DNA of 64,000 nt from Lagopus muta (lineage: Eukaryota; Chordata; Aves; Galliformes; Phasianidae): assembly GCF_023343835.1 (NCBI RefSeq), contig NC_064447.1, positions 6,650,001-6,714,000 on the forward strand, in the 5' to 3' direction. The translations under genes were made by a program, and so were the position numbers. Within the stretch, counting starts at the first letter, position 1; each line of letters begins with the position of its first letter. The notes below the pieces were generated by a model. It searched no databases. It was not told where the DNA came from and saw only the letters and a program-made list of their open reading frames with translations. Of this stretch, positions 1 through 12,700 are shown piece after piece.

Positions 1-1499
1 ACAGTCTCTAAGGATGGTGCCATGCAGCTCACCAGCCTTCTTCCCTTCCCAGAAAAATTTCCTTGAAAATAGAAATGGAGAAAGCTTCTGGTTTAAGAGC
101 TAGGAGAAGCAAAAAGCCTGCGTCAGCCCTGTGCTCAGGACCAGACAGCATTTACACTTGCACTGTGCTGACCCTGCCTACAGCCCACGGCTGAGCACAG
201 ACCTACTGCTCACACAGGACGGCAGCTCTAAGACACTCCTCTGTTTCCCTCAGACCCTTCAAAACAATGAGAAAACAGAACTTGCCTCAACAGATCTTAC
301 TCTCACCAGTGACTCACACTCCCCTCTTTGCTGGGCTTCCTACAGAAAGGAGCCAGTGTCAGAGGTCTGTGAGAGGCAGAAGCATCCATGCTACATCCCC
401 AACTGTGCTGACTTTTTTTCAAGTACACAATTCACCTCTTAACCATTCCAGTATATTTCAACACACACATGGTTTTCTCAAATCATCAGCACACAGTTAT
501 CCAAGAAATGTGTCACTGAGCTCGACAACCACTGGGCACTCTGCAGTTCCCATGCACACCCATGGCCGCGCTCTTTTCAAGCAGTGAGATGTGTCAGCTC
601 CAGCTCTGCACAACCCAGGTGCTCAGTACAGTACAGCATGCAGACAGCTTGGCACAAAATGGGGCCTTCACTCAGAACAGAGCAGGCACTGGGAGTGCAC
701 TCAGCAGGTGTGCACACGGCAGACCCAGAGGTGGGAGCTGTGGGTCTGAGCCCTCTGTCCTTGCCCTGTGTGGGGATGAGGAATCTGCTCCTGCCTGACA
801 ACACTTTCCAAACAGAAATTCAGATTTCCTGGGCCAAGGTGAGAAAGAGAAACCTAACCTGAAAGACCTGGTTTCTGGTCCTTCATCCAATGCTGTTCTT
901 TCCATTTTACATGAGATCTTGGGAATCCAGTTCAGTACTTACAGAAAATATCAGATCACAAAGATTAAATTTTTTTTCACCATTTAAGGATAAAGAATGA
1001 CTGCAGGTGCTTTCACTGGAGTACCAGAGTGACAGACCTACCACAGGAAGCAGTGTGTGCCAGAACAGTGCTCAACATTCATGTGAGGAATCCTCTGATC
1101 AGGACAAAGCTTCCACTGAAGACACACAGGCACAATTCTGCATCTGCAGTTTGCATGTATGCATGGCAAATACAAAATGAACCCCACAGGAATAAAAGAA
1201 TGGAATTAAGCTCTAGAAGGTAGCAAGCACAGCCACAAGAGCACTTGTTTCACGTTTTCTTTTGGCAAGATCGCTCTCTTTATAAAGGGACTTTCCTGTG
1301 CATGTCAGCATCAGTGCAAGTTGTCTGTGTGAGTCATTAAACCTTGGAGCACACGAGGGCAGGAGATACAAATCTTCTCAGCACCACCAAGGCTGGGCTG
1401 CCGTAACCACCCTCCCACTGCAATGAGAAAAAACACTGTGGCCAAAAAAGCATAAAACCGCCACGGAGTAACCGAACTCTTTTCCTCTCGGGTTGAGTC
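1..1499. other. No gene seen; probably POLR3E intron 1
   Basis: Moderate-GC sequence with short overlapping reading frames on both strands and no domain motifs or convincing exons. If the minus-strand first exon at 2179-2300 is POLR3E, this is its first intron. Confidence 0.4.
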
Positions 1500-2255
1500 T
1501 CTAGGGCGGCCAGCCCTACGACCCCAACCGCCAACACCGGCACTTCTCACGCAGGACGTGCCGGGTCCCCGCGGTGCGGGCGGGCAGCCAGCAGCCCCGC
1601 TCCCCGACCCGACGCCCCCGATGCCCTCCGGCCCGACCCCTCCCAGGCAGCGCCGCGGCATTCCGCAAAACGGAGCTGCAAAAAGCACACGGGCACCTTC
1701 CACACGTCCGCGATGACGGCGGTGCTGACCCAATTCCGCGCCGTGCCCCGCCGGAGCTTTGCACAGTCATCCGGAGGTCCCCACGCACCGTGAGGCGGCG
1801 CCGCCGCAGCTCCCGCCAGTGCTGAGGGGACGAGGCGCCACGCGCAGCCGCCCTCCGGTACCTCACACGGGGCACGGGCCGGGCCGTCCGTGAGGGAACT
1901 CCGCCCGGCGGGAGCACCGGGGGCCTCCCGTGCCGGGAGAGCCGTGCCGGGCAACCCCGGCCCGACGCCGAGAGGAGCCGAGACGCCGGGCCCGGGCCGG
2001 ACCCCCGTCCGCTCCCTCAAAGCCCGCCCGGCGGCTCCTGTCGGCCCCCCACGCCCGTTCCCACCGCCCCACGGTGCGGACAGAGCCCCGCAGCCCGGGC
2101 CGCGCCCCCTCCGCCCCTTGCCGTACCCCGCTCCCGCACGGCCCCGAAAGCGGCAGTAAGGGCACCGCAGCCGCTCACCTGGCGGAGGCGCCGCGCGGAC
2201 GGCGGGGCCGCCGGTCCCCGATGGCGGTGCGCGGCGCGGCGGGCGGCACTCAGGC

Positions 2256-2269
2256 GGCGGCCATGTTGG
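2256..2269. promoter_or_regulatory. YY1-like element overlapping an upstream ATG
   Basis: CCAACATGGCCGCC on the minus strand resembles the YY1 promoter motif (CAANATGGCGGC), which is often placed just downstream of the start site with its ATG inside. Here that ATG opens a 4-codon frame. Confidence 0.4.
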
Positions 2270-2284
2270 TGTCACTGCGGCCGG

Positions 2285-2290
2285 CACGTG
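2285..2290. promoter_or_regulatory. CACGTG E-box
   Basis: A palindromic CACGTG in the promoter core, about 20 bp from the ZNF143 site. This is the MYC/MAX/USF motif; MYC control of Pol III components is known, but use of this site is inference. Confidence 0.4.
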
Positions 2291-2308
2291 GGGCCGCGGC
2301 CCTCCTCC

Positions 2309-2326
2309 TACCCACAATGCTCTACC
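2309..2326 (+). promoter_or_regulatory. ZNF143 (Staf) binding site
   Basis: TACCCACAATGCTCTACC matches the 18-bp Staf/ZNF143 consensus (YWCCCRNMATSCMYYRCR) at all but two positions, by my reading. It lies between the tRNA-Leu(AAG) gene and the minus-strand first exon. ZNF143 activates both Pol III-type snRNA genes and many CpG-island Pol II promoters. Confidence 0.6.
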
Positions 2327-2394
2327 GGCATGGAGTGGCGTGGCCGCCAGGGGGAGCTGCGGCAACGGCGGTTGCAAAAGAGGAAAAGAGCTGT

Positions 2395-2476
2395 TGGCAG
2401 CGGTGGGATTCGAACCCACGCCCCCGAAGAGACTGGAGCCTTAATCCAGCGCCTTAGACCGCTCGGCCACGCTACC
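2395..2476 (-). tRNA. tRNA-Leu (anticodon AAG)
   Basis: An 82-nt gene read on the minus strand beginning GGTAGCGTGGCCGAGCGG and ending CCGCTGCCA. The anticodon arm CTGGA-TTAAGGC-TCCAG gives anticodon AAG (codon CUU). A long class II variable arm is present, as expected for Leu. The A box (TGGCCGAGCGG) and B box (GGTTCGAATCC) are both perfect. Pol III T4 terminators follow at the complements of 2384-2387 and 2376-2379. No intron. It lies about 100 bp upstream of the minus-strand CpG promoter assigned to POLR3E. Confidence 0.97.
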
Positions 2477-2640
2477 GCCGTATCACCGCTTCTTTCGGCG
2501 CCCCATTTGACTCCGCACGACTCCGCACTGGCACCAGATCCGCCCGACCCGCCCGCTGCCGAGGCGGCACCGCGACAGCTGAGCTGCCACGTGGACGCCT
2601 GCGGGAGCCGGGGCTGCAAGTCCGACGAAGTGTGACACGC

Positions 2641-4106
2641 ATTTCAGTTCTTTGTTGCAAAACTAAAACTCAGTTTTGAAGAGTCAGAAAACAGACTTCA
2701 TGTTAACTGGGCTGTTTTTCTTCTTGCTCCCTTACGGCAGTGCGAGGACTGAAAGTTGCTCAGCGCCGCCCCGAGGTCCCTCCCCTGTGCAGAACGCATG
2801 CATGGAGGTGTGCGTGGGATCTTCGCCACCGCTGTAAGGTGATGAGACTTTTTCCAAATTAAAGGTGAACCATCTGGAAAACTCAAGCTACCTGCGTCAT
2901 TTTACTGCTTTGCATTATATTGACACAGGAGCTGGGCAAGGCAGGCAAGGTCCCACCCCTCATATTAATGATGCCCAGCCCGAGGGCCTGGCCCCACAGT
3001 GTTCTGTTCTCCAAGGGTGGATCTCTGTGCTTACCCTGCACCCAGCCCGACACACCGCTGCAATGCAGTCAAGGGCTGAAGCCAAATCCTCCCTTTTACA
3101 ACACGGGCAAGGAGTCCCGGTTCAGCTCAGCTCACCTACACTACGCGTGTCTTGGCTGTCCTGCTGCTCTCAGAAGGGAATGCAGGTCTGCAGGGAGAAG
3201 ACTGAGGTTCATGTCAGTCCCACAGCTGGTTACAGACAGAATTCTTACAGTGTGCTGGCTGTCTCCATGAGCTTTAACTGTTGTGCTTTCCACCACCTGC
3301 TCATTACCCAGCACCAGACTTTGGGCTAAACTTCACCATTTTCCATCTTAGTAAGAATGAAGAGGCCTCCCAGGGCTTGGTTGTTCTGCTCTTTCAAGGT
3401 ATACTGCAGAACAATTTCATATTGTATAACTATTGTAGCCACATTGTTTAAACCTTTCCCATTAAAGCAATACAAGGGCAAAAAAGCAAAAAGGCAAAAG
3501 CAATACAAAGGCTCCAGTTTAAAAGGGCTCCTATGAGTTTATTCTTGAAGGGAACAGGGAACAAGCCATACTGAGGATGACAGTGCATCATGAGCACCTG
3601 TCACAAAAAACTCTCTCCTCATATCATCCAGGCCAAATATTTCCATTCTTTTCTCAACATTGAGCAATAAAGATGGGTCTGTAACAAGGGGGCAGTTCAG
3701 TGCTTACTTCTTATCATCATCATCATCACCCTTCCGCCTTTCCTGAAGAAAACAGATTTCCTTGTCACACGTCCAGTAGTTTCCTCCCAGCTATTTCCAA
3801 CTGTTGGGAGTGCAAGGAAGCAAGGATTGAACAGGAAAAAACAACACGATTTCTGGAAGCTTCTAAGAGTAAAAATGAACTTTGGAACATTTTAAGAACT
3901 CTACTGTGAAAACTGACAAAAGAACAACTTCAGTGACCAGTCAGAACGAAACCAGACGACACGAGATGGTGGGGAATGATGCAGAAACTGGTATTTGCAT
4001 GGCTGCTGTACAAAGAAGGGATTCCATCGTGTTGTCCTTACCCAAGCTGTGCTCCCACTGACATTCAGAAGCACTGCGCCCAGATAAATTGCACCAGGCC
4101 TCAACA
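2641..4106. other. Intergenic, between the probable POLR3E promoter and the EEF2K 3' end
   Basis: No coding exon, RNA gene or recognised transposon. Only an (ATC)n run near 3714-3729 and A-rich stretches near 3480-3510 stand out. Confidence 0.5.
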
Positions 4107-6725
4107 TTTATTTTCGCATTTTTAAAAAATACAGATTTTTATTTATTCATTGTGAATAGATTAAAAGTACAGCATGGAGCAGTATCATTCAGAAAGTCTG
4201 TCAATACAGTTTTATCTTTAAAAGAACATCATAAAATAAATTGTGCATATTTCTGTAAATGATCTTAATTTTCAACTTCCTGTCAGCCCTCCTTACTGTA
4301 CAGCTAAATAACATGGTACCACCTTAGGACTGAAGGTAGTCTACAGCGCTAACAAGTATTGGCAAACAAATTGTTGATCACGGTATTTTTTCACTGAGCT
4401 ATGTGGACATTTATGTATCAGATCTACAGAAAACTGTCAGCAGTTACTGAATGTAGCAAATAAAACTACATCAAAAAGTGTCAATAATTATACTCTATTC
4501 CTATACTTACATATTTTGGACGGTTGCATTCAATCTCTCCTCCCTGCATGTTGGTGGGGTTGTTGCACATACGCTTTCTTCTCAAGGAAAACCTCAAACT
4601 CTTGGCACCAACCTTACAGGGAAAACAAAACCTTTTGTTTCCACTGATTACAACGCCTTCACTGCAGGTTTTGCACAAAACACTCACTATTCAACCACCT
4701 TCAGAGATGAATGGCACATTGCCTTTCATCACCAAGTAATAATTAAACAATATGGAGGAGCAAAAAGGCCACATCCAAGAGGCTTTAGACACTCAAAACA
4801 CAACTTGGATAGGCACTTAAAGCATCCACTGATGGTTGCAGCTGTTATTAGCATCATGTTTCAACACTGTTTAACAGCAATTTCAGGTCCATTTGCCAGA
4901 AAGAGTAAATGGGGAATGCAGCTTCGAGGCCCAGTGACAAGCACACTCATTAAGGAAAGGAAGAATGAATTTCTCTTTCCTGAACAGTTTCTAAATTTTA
5001 CAATAGTCCTTGTATATGCATGCAAGCAGCTCCACTGAAATCAACTGCATCAACATGCAGCCTGTTCAGTTCTACCCATAAAAGCTCAAAAGCTTTGCTA
5101 AAGTGGGGCTGGCTATGCATTACAGACACTCAGCAATGACTAAGGGCTGCCCCTTCTCCATCCCAGGAAATGTCCTCAGGAGACTGCTGCACCAACAAGC
5201 CATAAAGCTTTTGTGTTAATCTCCTGCAGAATGACTGTTAGCCGAGATAAGAAACAGCAAGAGCTGCTATGTGTGAAGCACTGCTGTTTTTAGAATAAAA
5301 TACTGGATTTGGGGAAGAAAAAAAAAAATCTCCATGCCATGATAATGCAACCACCACCATGTATGGCATAAGATTATGCAGACAAGATTCAGGAATTCAA
5401 GTGTTTGGGGATTATAATGTTTTCTCATTATAATCAGCAATTTTCTGAAACTGACACTTAAAACCATTAAACCATTTTTGGTCTCTTCTGGAGAACAGAG
5501 GCCTTCTAGAAACTACAGGAGACGATGCTAAAAGTCAGGTGAAAACTCCCCAGTGCTAATACCATGGAAAACAAGCTTTGTACCATATGGTAGTATTGAA
5601 TAAATTACCCAACATAATCTGGAAATTTACATATATACTTGCATATATCCTTCATCAGTCAGCTCAAATCTATCAAAGCATCATGTGAAGTTACTATATG
5701 AACCATAAGAGAGCAGATAAAACACACAAAGCCATTCAAACCAGGTAAATTATTTTCTATACATAGATATAGGTAAATCAACATCACCTACGTTTTACAA
5801 ATATCCCTCTGGAAATGCTGGGTATTGGTACTGGTATTCTCATTTGAAGTGAGATGTTCTCGCTTTGCTGAGAACTGAGATGTCTCTGTAAAATTAACTA
5901 TATATTACCCATGTAGTACAGATCATTCTACTGTAAATCACTGGGCAAAAACTACTACATGAGATCAGTAGAATTCTACACAGTGAGGTTGTTATACTGT
6001 ACAAAGTGTGAAAATGAGAGAGGTAGCTGGATGCCTCACCTCCTTAGGATCACTGATGTTTTTCTGATGGTAAAACATGTAGTGGTGGCAACAACACGTA
6101 TTCTACTCTGAATAACCTCACTGTCATTCTGAAGCCTTTTTTCCTCCCCCTCTCCAAACTCTAAAGACTCTATCTAAAATTAATTTGAGAATAAACCAGC
6201 GCCCACTGAAAGAATGGGACTAGTTACTAGGGGGAGCTGCATGCTTTACATGCTTATACTGCACATTTACATTCACATACAAGTTTGGTGTGATACACCA
6301 ACAATTAAGAAATGCTGTGAATGTAGGAAAGTTTATTTATCTTGTATGTGGGGGAGAGAAGAAAAATGTAAACACACTGAGCAGTAGCTGCGTATAAAGC
6401 AGGACATGTGAAACCCAAGCAGTCTTCGGCTTCACTTTTCATTAAAAAAAAAAAAATTAAAAAAAATTAAAAAAAATCAGCCTCCTCTGTTCTAACAGTT
6501 AAAAATATAGCTATATAAAAGGTCCAGAGTGTCTGTTCTACAGCTTTAAAACACTTGAATGAAATACGCTATAGTAACCTACATCCCAGCTGCATTTGTA
6601 TTTCAAAAGAAGTTAGAAAACTAAAGTACAAAAAACTGCTAACGCCACAAAAATATATCTTTTTAGCTGCAAACATAGTAAGTCTTTTAAAAAAGTTTAT
6701 CTACAAGAACTGCTTAATTGCAGTG
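4107..6725 (-). other. EEF2K: EEF2K 3' UTR with candidate polyadenylation signals
   Basis: No spliced coding signal follows the TGA at 6726-6728. Minus-strand AATAAA hexamers occur at 6332-6337 (about 390 nt after the stop) and, in overlapping form, at 4138-4147, with another at 4107-4112. The distal cluster would give a 3' UTR of about 2.6 kb; mammalian EEF2K also has a long 3' UTR (from memory). Contains a short A-rich run near 6444-6475. A 186-codon plus-strand reading frame at 4478-5038 lies here but has no recognisable homology. The end point is inferred. Confidence 0.45.
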
Positions 6726-9700
6726 TCATTCTTCCATCATTGCCCAAGCCTCTTCTGCTTTCTGGTAGTACTGATTTGCCAGTCTGCCCTTCATTGCTTC
6801 CATTGCTGCTTCTGCTGCTTCTGTGTAGAGATCACCTGAGGCAGGAAACAGTATCAGTGACATTGACAAGCTAAAGGCATCTCTCTTTATCATGAAGCAA
6901 TTGAAGGACAAAAAGAGAAACTGGGTTCAAAATACAAGGCCAGATCTATGGGTGCAACTGGGTATTTTACTACTGTTAGCAGAGTTACATCAGCTGGGAA
7001 TCTGGCTTTCACTCTTTAAGTTCAAAGTTACACATCTGGCTGCTGATGGCTCTTCAATGTATTTACAGTGACCATAAAATGGAGTAGCCCACAGGACCCT
7101 ACAAGTTAGTATAGATTTATATGCCTAACATACAGCTTACATAATAACTAAGACAGCACTGCATAGGACCTGAAGTTATGGGTGTAACTTAAAATACAAG
7201 CAGCAACCTGCAGTTCAGTGGGCTCATAGGGAGTGAAGGATAACGTTAGCTTCTTGGTGTGCCACAAGACTGGAGCAGGCACCACCCACTACCCCTGTCA
7301 TCAGCAAAATCTCTTCCCACCCCCTCCCCCCAGGATTTTCAGCCTTACATCACTCACTGTCATTACAACTTCAGGGTACCAACCCTCTGAATGCTTTATA
7401 GCTGAACAATGCAATGAAACGCATTTTTTAGGTATGTGAAAAAAAAGCAGAATTACTGCTTATAGAAAAAAAAGTGGACCCACCTGATCTCTGTGGGTCC
7501 TTGTCCAGGTGGAACCCTCCTGTCATTAGCATCTCTGCTTCCCTGGCCAGGAGGAGATACCGGGGCTCATCCTGAGTGCCATCATATTCACCTCCCTCAT
7601 CATAGTCAGTCATGTTCAGGGCAGCGTTGTACCAGTACAGAGCTTCCTTCCAATCCTGTTCTCTGGTGTTAAAGAACATTTAGAAGGTGGTTATCTTAGA
7701 AAACAAATAAACTTTGCACTGTAGATTCAGAATTCAATTTTGCACTAGACTTTCAGAGCCTTGTTGGTCTCCAAAAACACAAGTGTTTTCACACAGGCTC
7801 ACTAACTCTGCATTGTAGCACCAGATCACTCTATCAGGTGAGGCTGGGGTGACTTCATGGAGAAGTTATCAAGCTAAAGTGTCTTGATGAACTCCTAAGT
7901 GAGCTCTCATTACTAGTTGCATGCTTTTGGTCTTATAGCTTAATAGCTCTTCATGTGAACAGAAGATGTGCAGCAATTATAATACACAAATACACTAACT
8001 ATAAGTTAGATCACTCAGTCATGCACAGTACCTGTCTGAACCAAGATTGACACCTGTATCGTATGCTCTTGCTACCAGAATCATGGAAGGCCGGTCTCCA
8101 GCTTCTGCTGCTCTCAGCAAGTAATCAAATCCTTTTTTTCTGTTCTCCTTTGTGTCCTAGTAAAATAAAGAAAACCTCTAAAATGAATGTTTTTAAGTAC
8201 AACCACTCTTTCCTTTCTCTAACACTACATGCCTATTTTTCTGTAGGTTACCAATGGCTGCAAGTGTTGAATATGTCTGAAAAACAGGCTCCAAATTGCT
8301 GAGTAGATGAATAATAAAAGTACTTTAAAAACTTCCTAAAGATACACAACAATTTGCTGGCAATAGCAACAGGCAGTGGTTTTGGTGCTTTGTCCAAGTC
8401 CTTAACTACAAAGTCACTCATCTTCTCTGAAAATACTACAGAACACCTAACCATCACTTTGTCTCCATTTCCTCCTACTCTCATTTTTCCATGTGAACAC
8501 AATTTTGGATTTTGAAATTTTCTTTCCTTTTTCTTGTTTACCTCTAAAGTGACCTCGGAAAGAATGTGATGTGGCAGCTGAGAGCACATGAGTCCTAACC
8601 CCACAATGGCTTCCAGCTCCCCGCAGTCTGCAGCGTGCTCCAGGTGGAACAGGGCCGACTCACGATCCCAATCCTTGTCCTTCTCACAGAAACGCCCAGC
8701 CTCATGGTAACGAACCATGGCCAGATGAACCTAGAGCACAGGAATGCAGGAAAGATACACAGGTTTAAGAATAGATCTGATTCTTCAGAAGCCACTGCCC
8801 ATACTTCATTGAGGCACACGAAATACCTCACTGAGGTGACTACTTAAAGTTGTGTACGTTCCTGCATAATCAAACAGCAGAATCCTTCCCAAAGGAGCCC
8901 AACTACTGCAAGTCCAAAGGCAGACAGAATGCGTGGAACTTAGACATCCCTCATGAAATATGATTAGGTGACAGAAAGCATTACACACTTGCCATTTATT
9001 TTCACCTGCATGATTAACTCATGCGGGGAAGCACCCATACATAAATAAAAATACACTTCTTCCATCTGGAAAGAAGAGTTACCAAATCCATCCTACCTTC
9101 CCAAGGATTGACTTCCCAATTTTCTTTTCAAGTTCTAGTGCATTAAGCCTCTGAATTTCTTGAGCAACGCAGGATGGTCTGTGGACGTGGACTCTGGAAG
9201 AATTGTAGAGATTCCATTTCTCCACACTTACCTGAAATATGGAACATAACACCAACTTAAAACTTCCATACTATTCATTTTGATTGCCATTCAGAAATCA
9301 AAGCCTCTATTGATAGCATCACTGACCAGTAACTTATTGTTCTAGAAACTAGTTACAACGGGCTGTATTTTATACAAGCATACAAACAGGTCTGTTCTTC
9401 CCTAGTTCAATTACATGTACAGTGGTGAGAGGCACTTAAAATGCCACAGGCTTTAAAAACCTTACCCAGCTATGTATATGACACAATTTGAAAATAAAAG
9501 TGGAGAAATGAAATATCCAGTTAGGCAGAAAAAAATCCATAGAACTATGATTCTTTTTTAAGTTAGAAACCCAGGCAGTCACTAATTTACATTAGGTACC
9601 AGTTAAAGAGGTGACAATTTGTGATGGTATTTCTGTAAGTGAAAAATAAAGACAAAAACAAAAAAGAAGAACACAGAGGGGTAAGTTATTATTAGCAGAA

Positions 9701-12700
9701 ATTCTGTAGCTGAAAAGGAAGGAAAACTGGTATCTGATTTAGTGATGTAAAGCTAAATGGTAGATGAGTGGAACAAAGGATAAGCAGAGTGGTAAACTCA
9801 GCGTCTATGAACATTTCTGTTTTGTTTACCCTTGCAGAGCTTCCCAAACTGTCTTCATCAGATTCATGTCTTCGGTTGTTGTTTGAATGGCCCTATGTTA
9901 ATGAAAAGATTTGCAACATTTAATTTAAAGCAACCAATGTCTGCAAGTTACTCCCTTATATTACTCCTATCCAGGAAAACAGGGACAACAATTAAAATAG
10001 TTTCCAATGACTTCTCTTCACTCAGTGATACTGCAATATAAGATAAAAAGGAATATGCTGAGATGGTAAGGAATATAGAACCACCAAGCTTCAATCCTGT
10101 AAACTAGATATTCTATGAGAACTACCCTAAGATTTCCAAGGTGACAAAAAGAGTGCTACCCTTTAAAGCAATATTTCTCTTTCTTATCTGCAAATTAAGT
10201 ATCTAGTTAAGATGTTCAGGTCAAAAAGCATTTCTTTGTAAGTTTTTATTTTAAGGCAGTAGCCACCTATCCCACAGGAATTCTACTGTCGCATATCATT
10301 TACTGAGAACAATATTAAATACTGTGATACCTCAAGCCATAACAAGTAATAGAAAGTAGAGGATGTAAAGTCTGAAAGCAGTCAGACTCACAGATTCAAT
10401 ATGACTTGCTATTAAGGAATGTTTCTCAAGTGCAACACACTACACTTGAAAAAAAAAAAAACAAACCCAAACCAGCAACCCATAAACCAACAATATGCAA
10501 CCAAATGTGATGCTTGAAATTAAACTCCTCGTTACAAATCGTGTAAAGGTGTTGTGAATATTCCCAAGATGAGTAAGTAATTTTGCAGCATGAGGAAGTT
10601 TCTTTCCAACTGTTCCCTCTGTTCACAAAGTCTACATCAGAATGAAAATGAGATTCTTGTATAGAATCACTTAAAGTATGAACAAAAGGCTTAATTCTGC
10701 TAAGCCAACAGTCAGGTTCTTACCTTCTCTCTATGATCCAGATCTTCTAGCTCGCTTCTCTTCTCACTGGGATATCCACTGTCTCCACCATTTTCAAAAT
10801 CCTACAAAAGATGAAAAGAAAGCATAAATTAGCATTATGCTTTGTAAGGACCTCATCTTGACACTTCCTCAGAGGAAAACTTCTGCTTAGTTTAATGAGG
10901 TATGCTGTGCGACCTCTGACAGACAGAACAAGACTTACAGACTCAGAAGGTACAGCTCGAGTCCATGTTTCCTCCAAGACACATGATAAATTAATAAATA
11001 AAAATCAAGGACGCGTATTTGATCAAGCCATGAGTTCATTTAATGTAGTTTTGAGTCTTAGGCAGTTGAAAGATAAAATAATTAATGGACAGCCCTGGCA
11101 TGGTGGCTCTGGTGTAGGAAAATTCCTTTCACAAACTTACTGCAGAGAATCTCAACTGAGGAGACTAACATCCCTCAGTATGGATATTTGCAGAGACCTG
11201 ATCAATGGGGATTCTGTTTAGATGTCATACCACAGCTGCTGGCAAAAGTGCCTAAGGCACGCGCAACATGCAGGCAGGGGAACAGATACATACTTTAATT
11301 CTCTGTTAAAATATACCAGATGTAAATAAATTTCTGAAGAAGAAAATAATGCTATTTCAAAATAAAATATTCTTCCTGTATAAGAAATAACAAATTCACA
11401 CAGGTAATGTGACCTGCAGCACTGAGAGCAGGCTGAGAGCCTTCATGTGCTCTTACTGAGCAAAGCCTTCTGATAGTTCTTTGAAGAGATATTCATTAAG
11501 GAACAGCAATCTCATTTTCCATTGAAAAGACACTCACCCTTTGGTTGTCAAGCTGATCACAGTCTTTGTGAACCAAATTATCTACTTCATTGAACACGGG
11601 CCAATCTAGGACAAAAAAAAGTGCATCTTATCTAAAAATAACATGCCCAAGGAGAAAATTCTAGATGTTATCTTACTTCAATCAGTTTTTTTCATAAAAG
11701 CACCCTTAAGAAATGAAAACATTAATTGTCCACACAGAAGTACTTTGACTAAATACAACATACTGTGTATTTAAAACCAACCAAATGACACAACATTTAA
11801 GAACCCTCAAGGAAGCTATGTGTGAAGAGCACTCACGAAGCATGTCCATCTTTTGGCTGTGGGGGGTTGCAGAAGAAGGAGAGCAGGGCAGAGAGTCAAA
11901 TGCCACATCACTCATGCTTTCATCTCCAGAGTTCTCAGACAGGCGGGAGAGCAGGGGAGGCCGACTACCAGAGATGGTTCTCACCCTGCTGCTGCCACAC
12001 TTCTCCTCTGTGCCACGCAGAATTGTCTGAGCTGATTCCTTGCAAATTAACAAGAAAATCCCATGAGTAATGCTTCACTGTGTTCTGAATATGACACGTA
12101 AGTCAACATGACTGCTCCTCCACAGGGGCCCTCCACAGAAGTAGGGGGAAAGTAAGCATGTGTACATAACAACCCCCTTTGCACAGTTCTAGACCTCAAA
12201 AAATATCAAGTGCTGGCATCACTACAGCCAGAGGAAATTCTGGTTAGGAATGAATTCCATTCAAAACGTATCCCCAAGTTCCAGTCTTGCAAACATCAAC
12301 TGAAGTTGAGATCAGTTGAAGCTGAGCAGTTCTATTCTTTTTTAGTTTCCAAATTAGTTTTGTGACCTAAAAAAAACCCCACGCTACTAACAATTTCAGC
12401 ATTCTAAGCATTCAGATTTGGTCCTAAATATGTTTGCTTTGTGATGCTCCCAATTAAAGTTACTGAATGAATTCAGAGCCAAGGACAGATAAGTACATTT
12501 TAAACTGTTGTATTTTAAAATGCAACATTAGTAATTAACGTGGTTTTATGTGCCACATAAATCATATACTTGAGTTTTATTAACAGTGCTTTTAAAATTA
12601 GAATAAATCAGCTATACTGCTTAGCTACACTTTTCATTTATTTCCATCAGCACTTACAAGCAATTTGTTACTATGATCCAAGGCATCTTTTTCTTTGGAT

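Larger units (their letters stand above)
2179..2300 (-). other. POLR3E: Probable non-coding first exon of POLR3E
   Basis: A strong donor on the minus strand (CCGCCAG followed by GTGAGCGG) ends an exon at 2179. The only ATG seen upstream of it (at 2262-2264) opens a 4-codon frame, ATG GCC GCC GCC TGA, ending at 2250. So the main start must be in a later exon outside the window. The upstream limit is estimated from the promoter motifs. Confidence 0.4.
1500..2640. promoter_or_regulatory. POLR3E: CpG island, probable POLR3E promoter
   Basis: About 1.1 kb of very CpG-rich sequence. It contains a strong minus-strand splice donor, a ZNF143-type site, an E-box, a YY1-like element and a tRNA-Leu gene. 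In mammals the gene next to the EEF2K 3' end on the same strand is POLR3E, a subunit of RNA polymerase III. No POLR3E coding exon is recognisable in the window, so the assignment rests on gene order only. Confidence 0.5.

Noticed and set aside
1547-2419. 290-codon and overlapping frames in the first CpG island
   Set aside because: Low stop-codon frequency in GC-rich DNA; Arg/Pro/Ala-rich translations on both strands, and the frame runs through the tRNA gene.
4478-5038. 186-codon plus-strand open frame opposite the EEF2K 3' UTR
   Set aside because: No domain or motif; a frame of this length is roughly what chance allows once in 64 kb over six frames.
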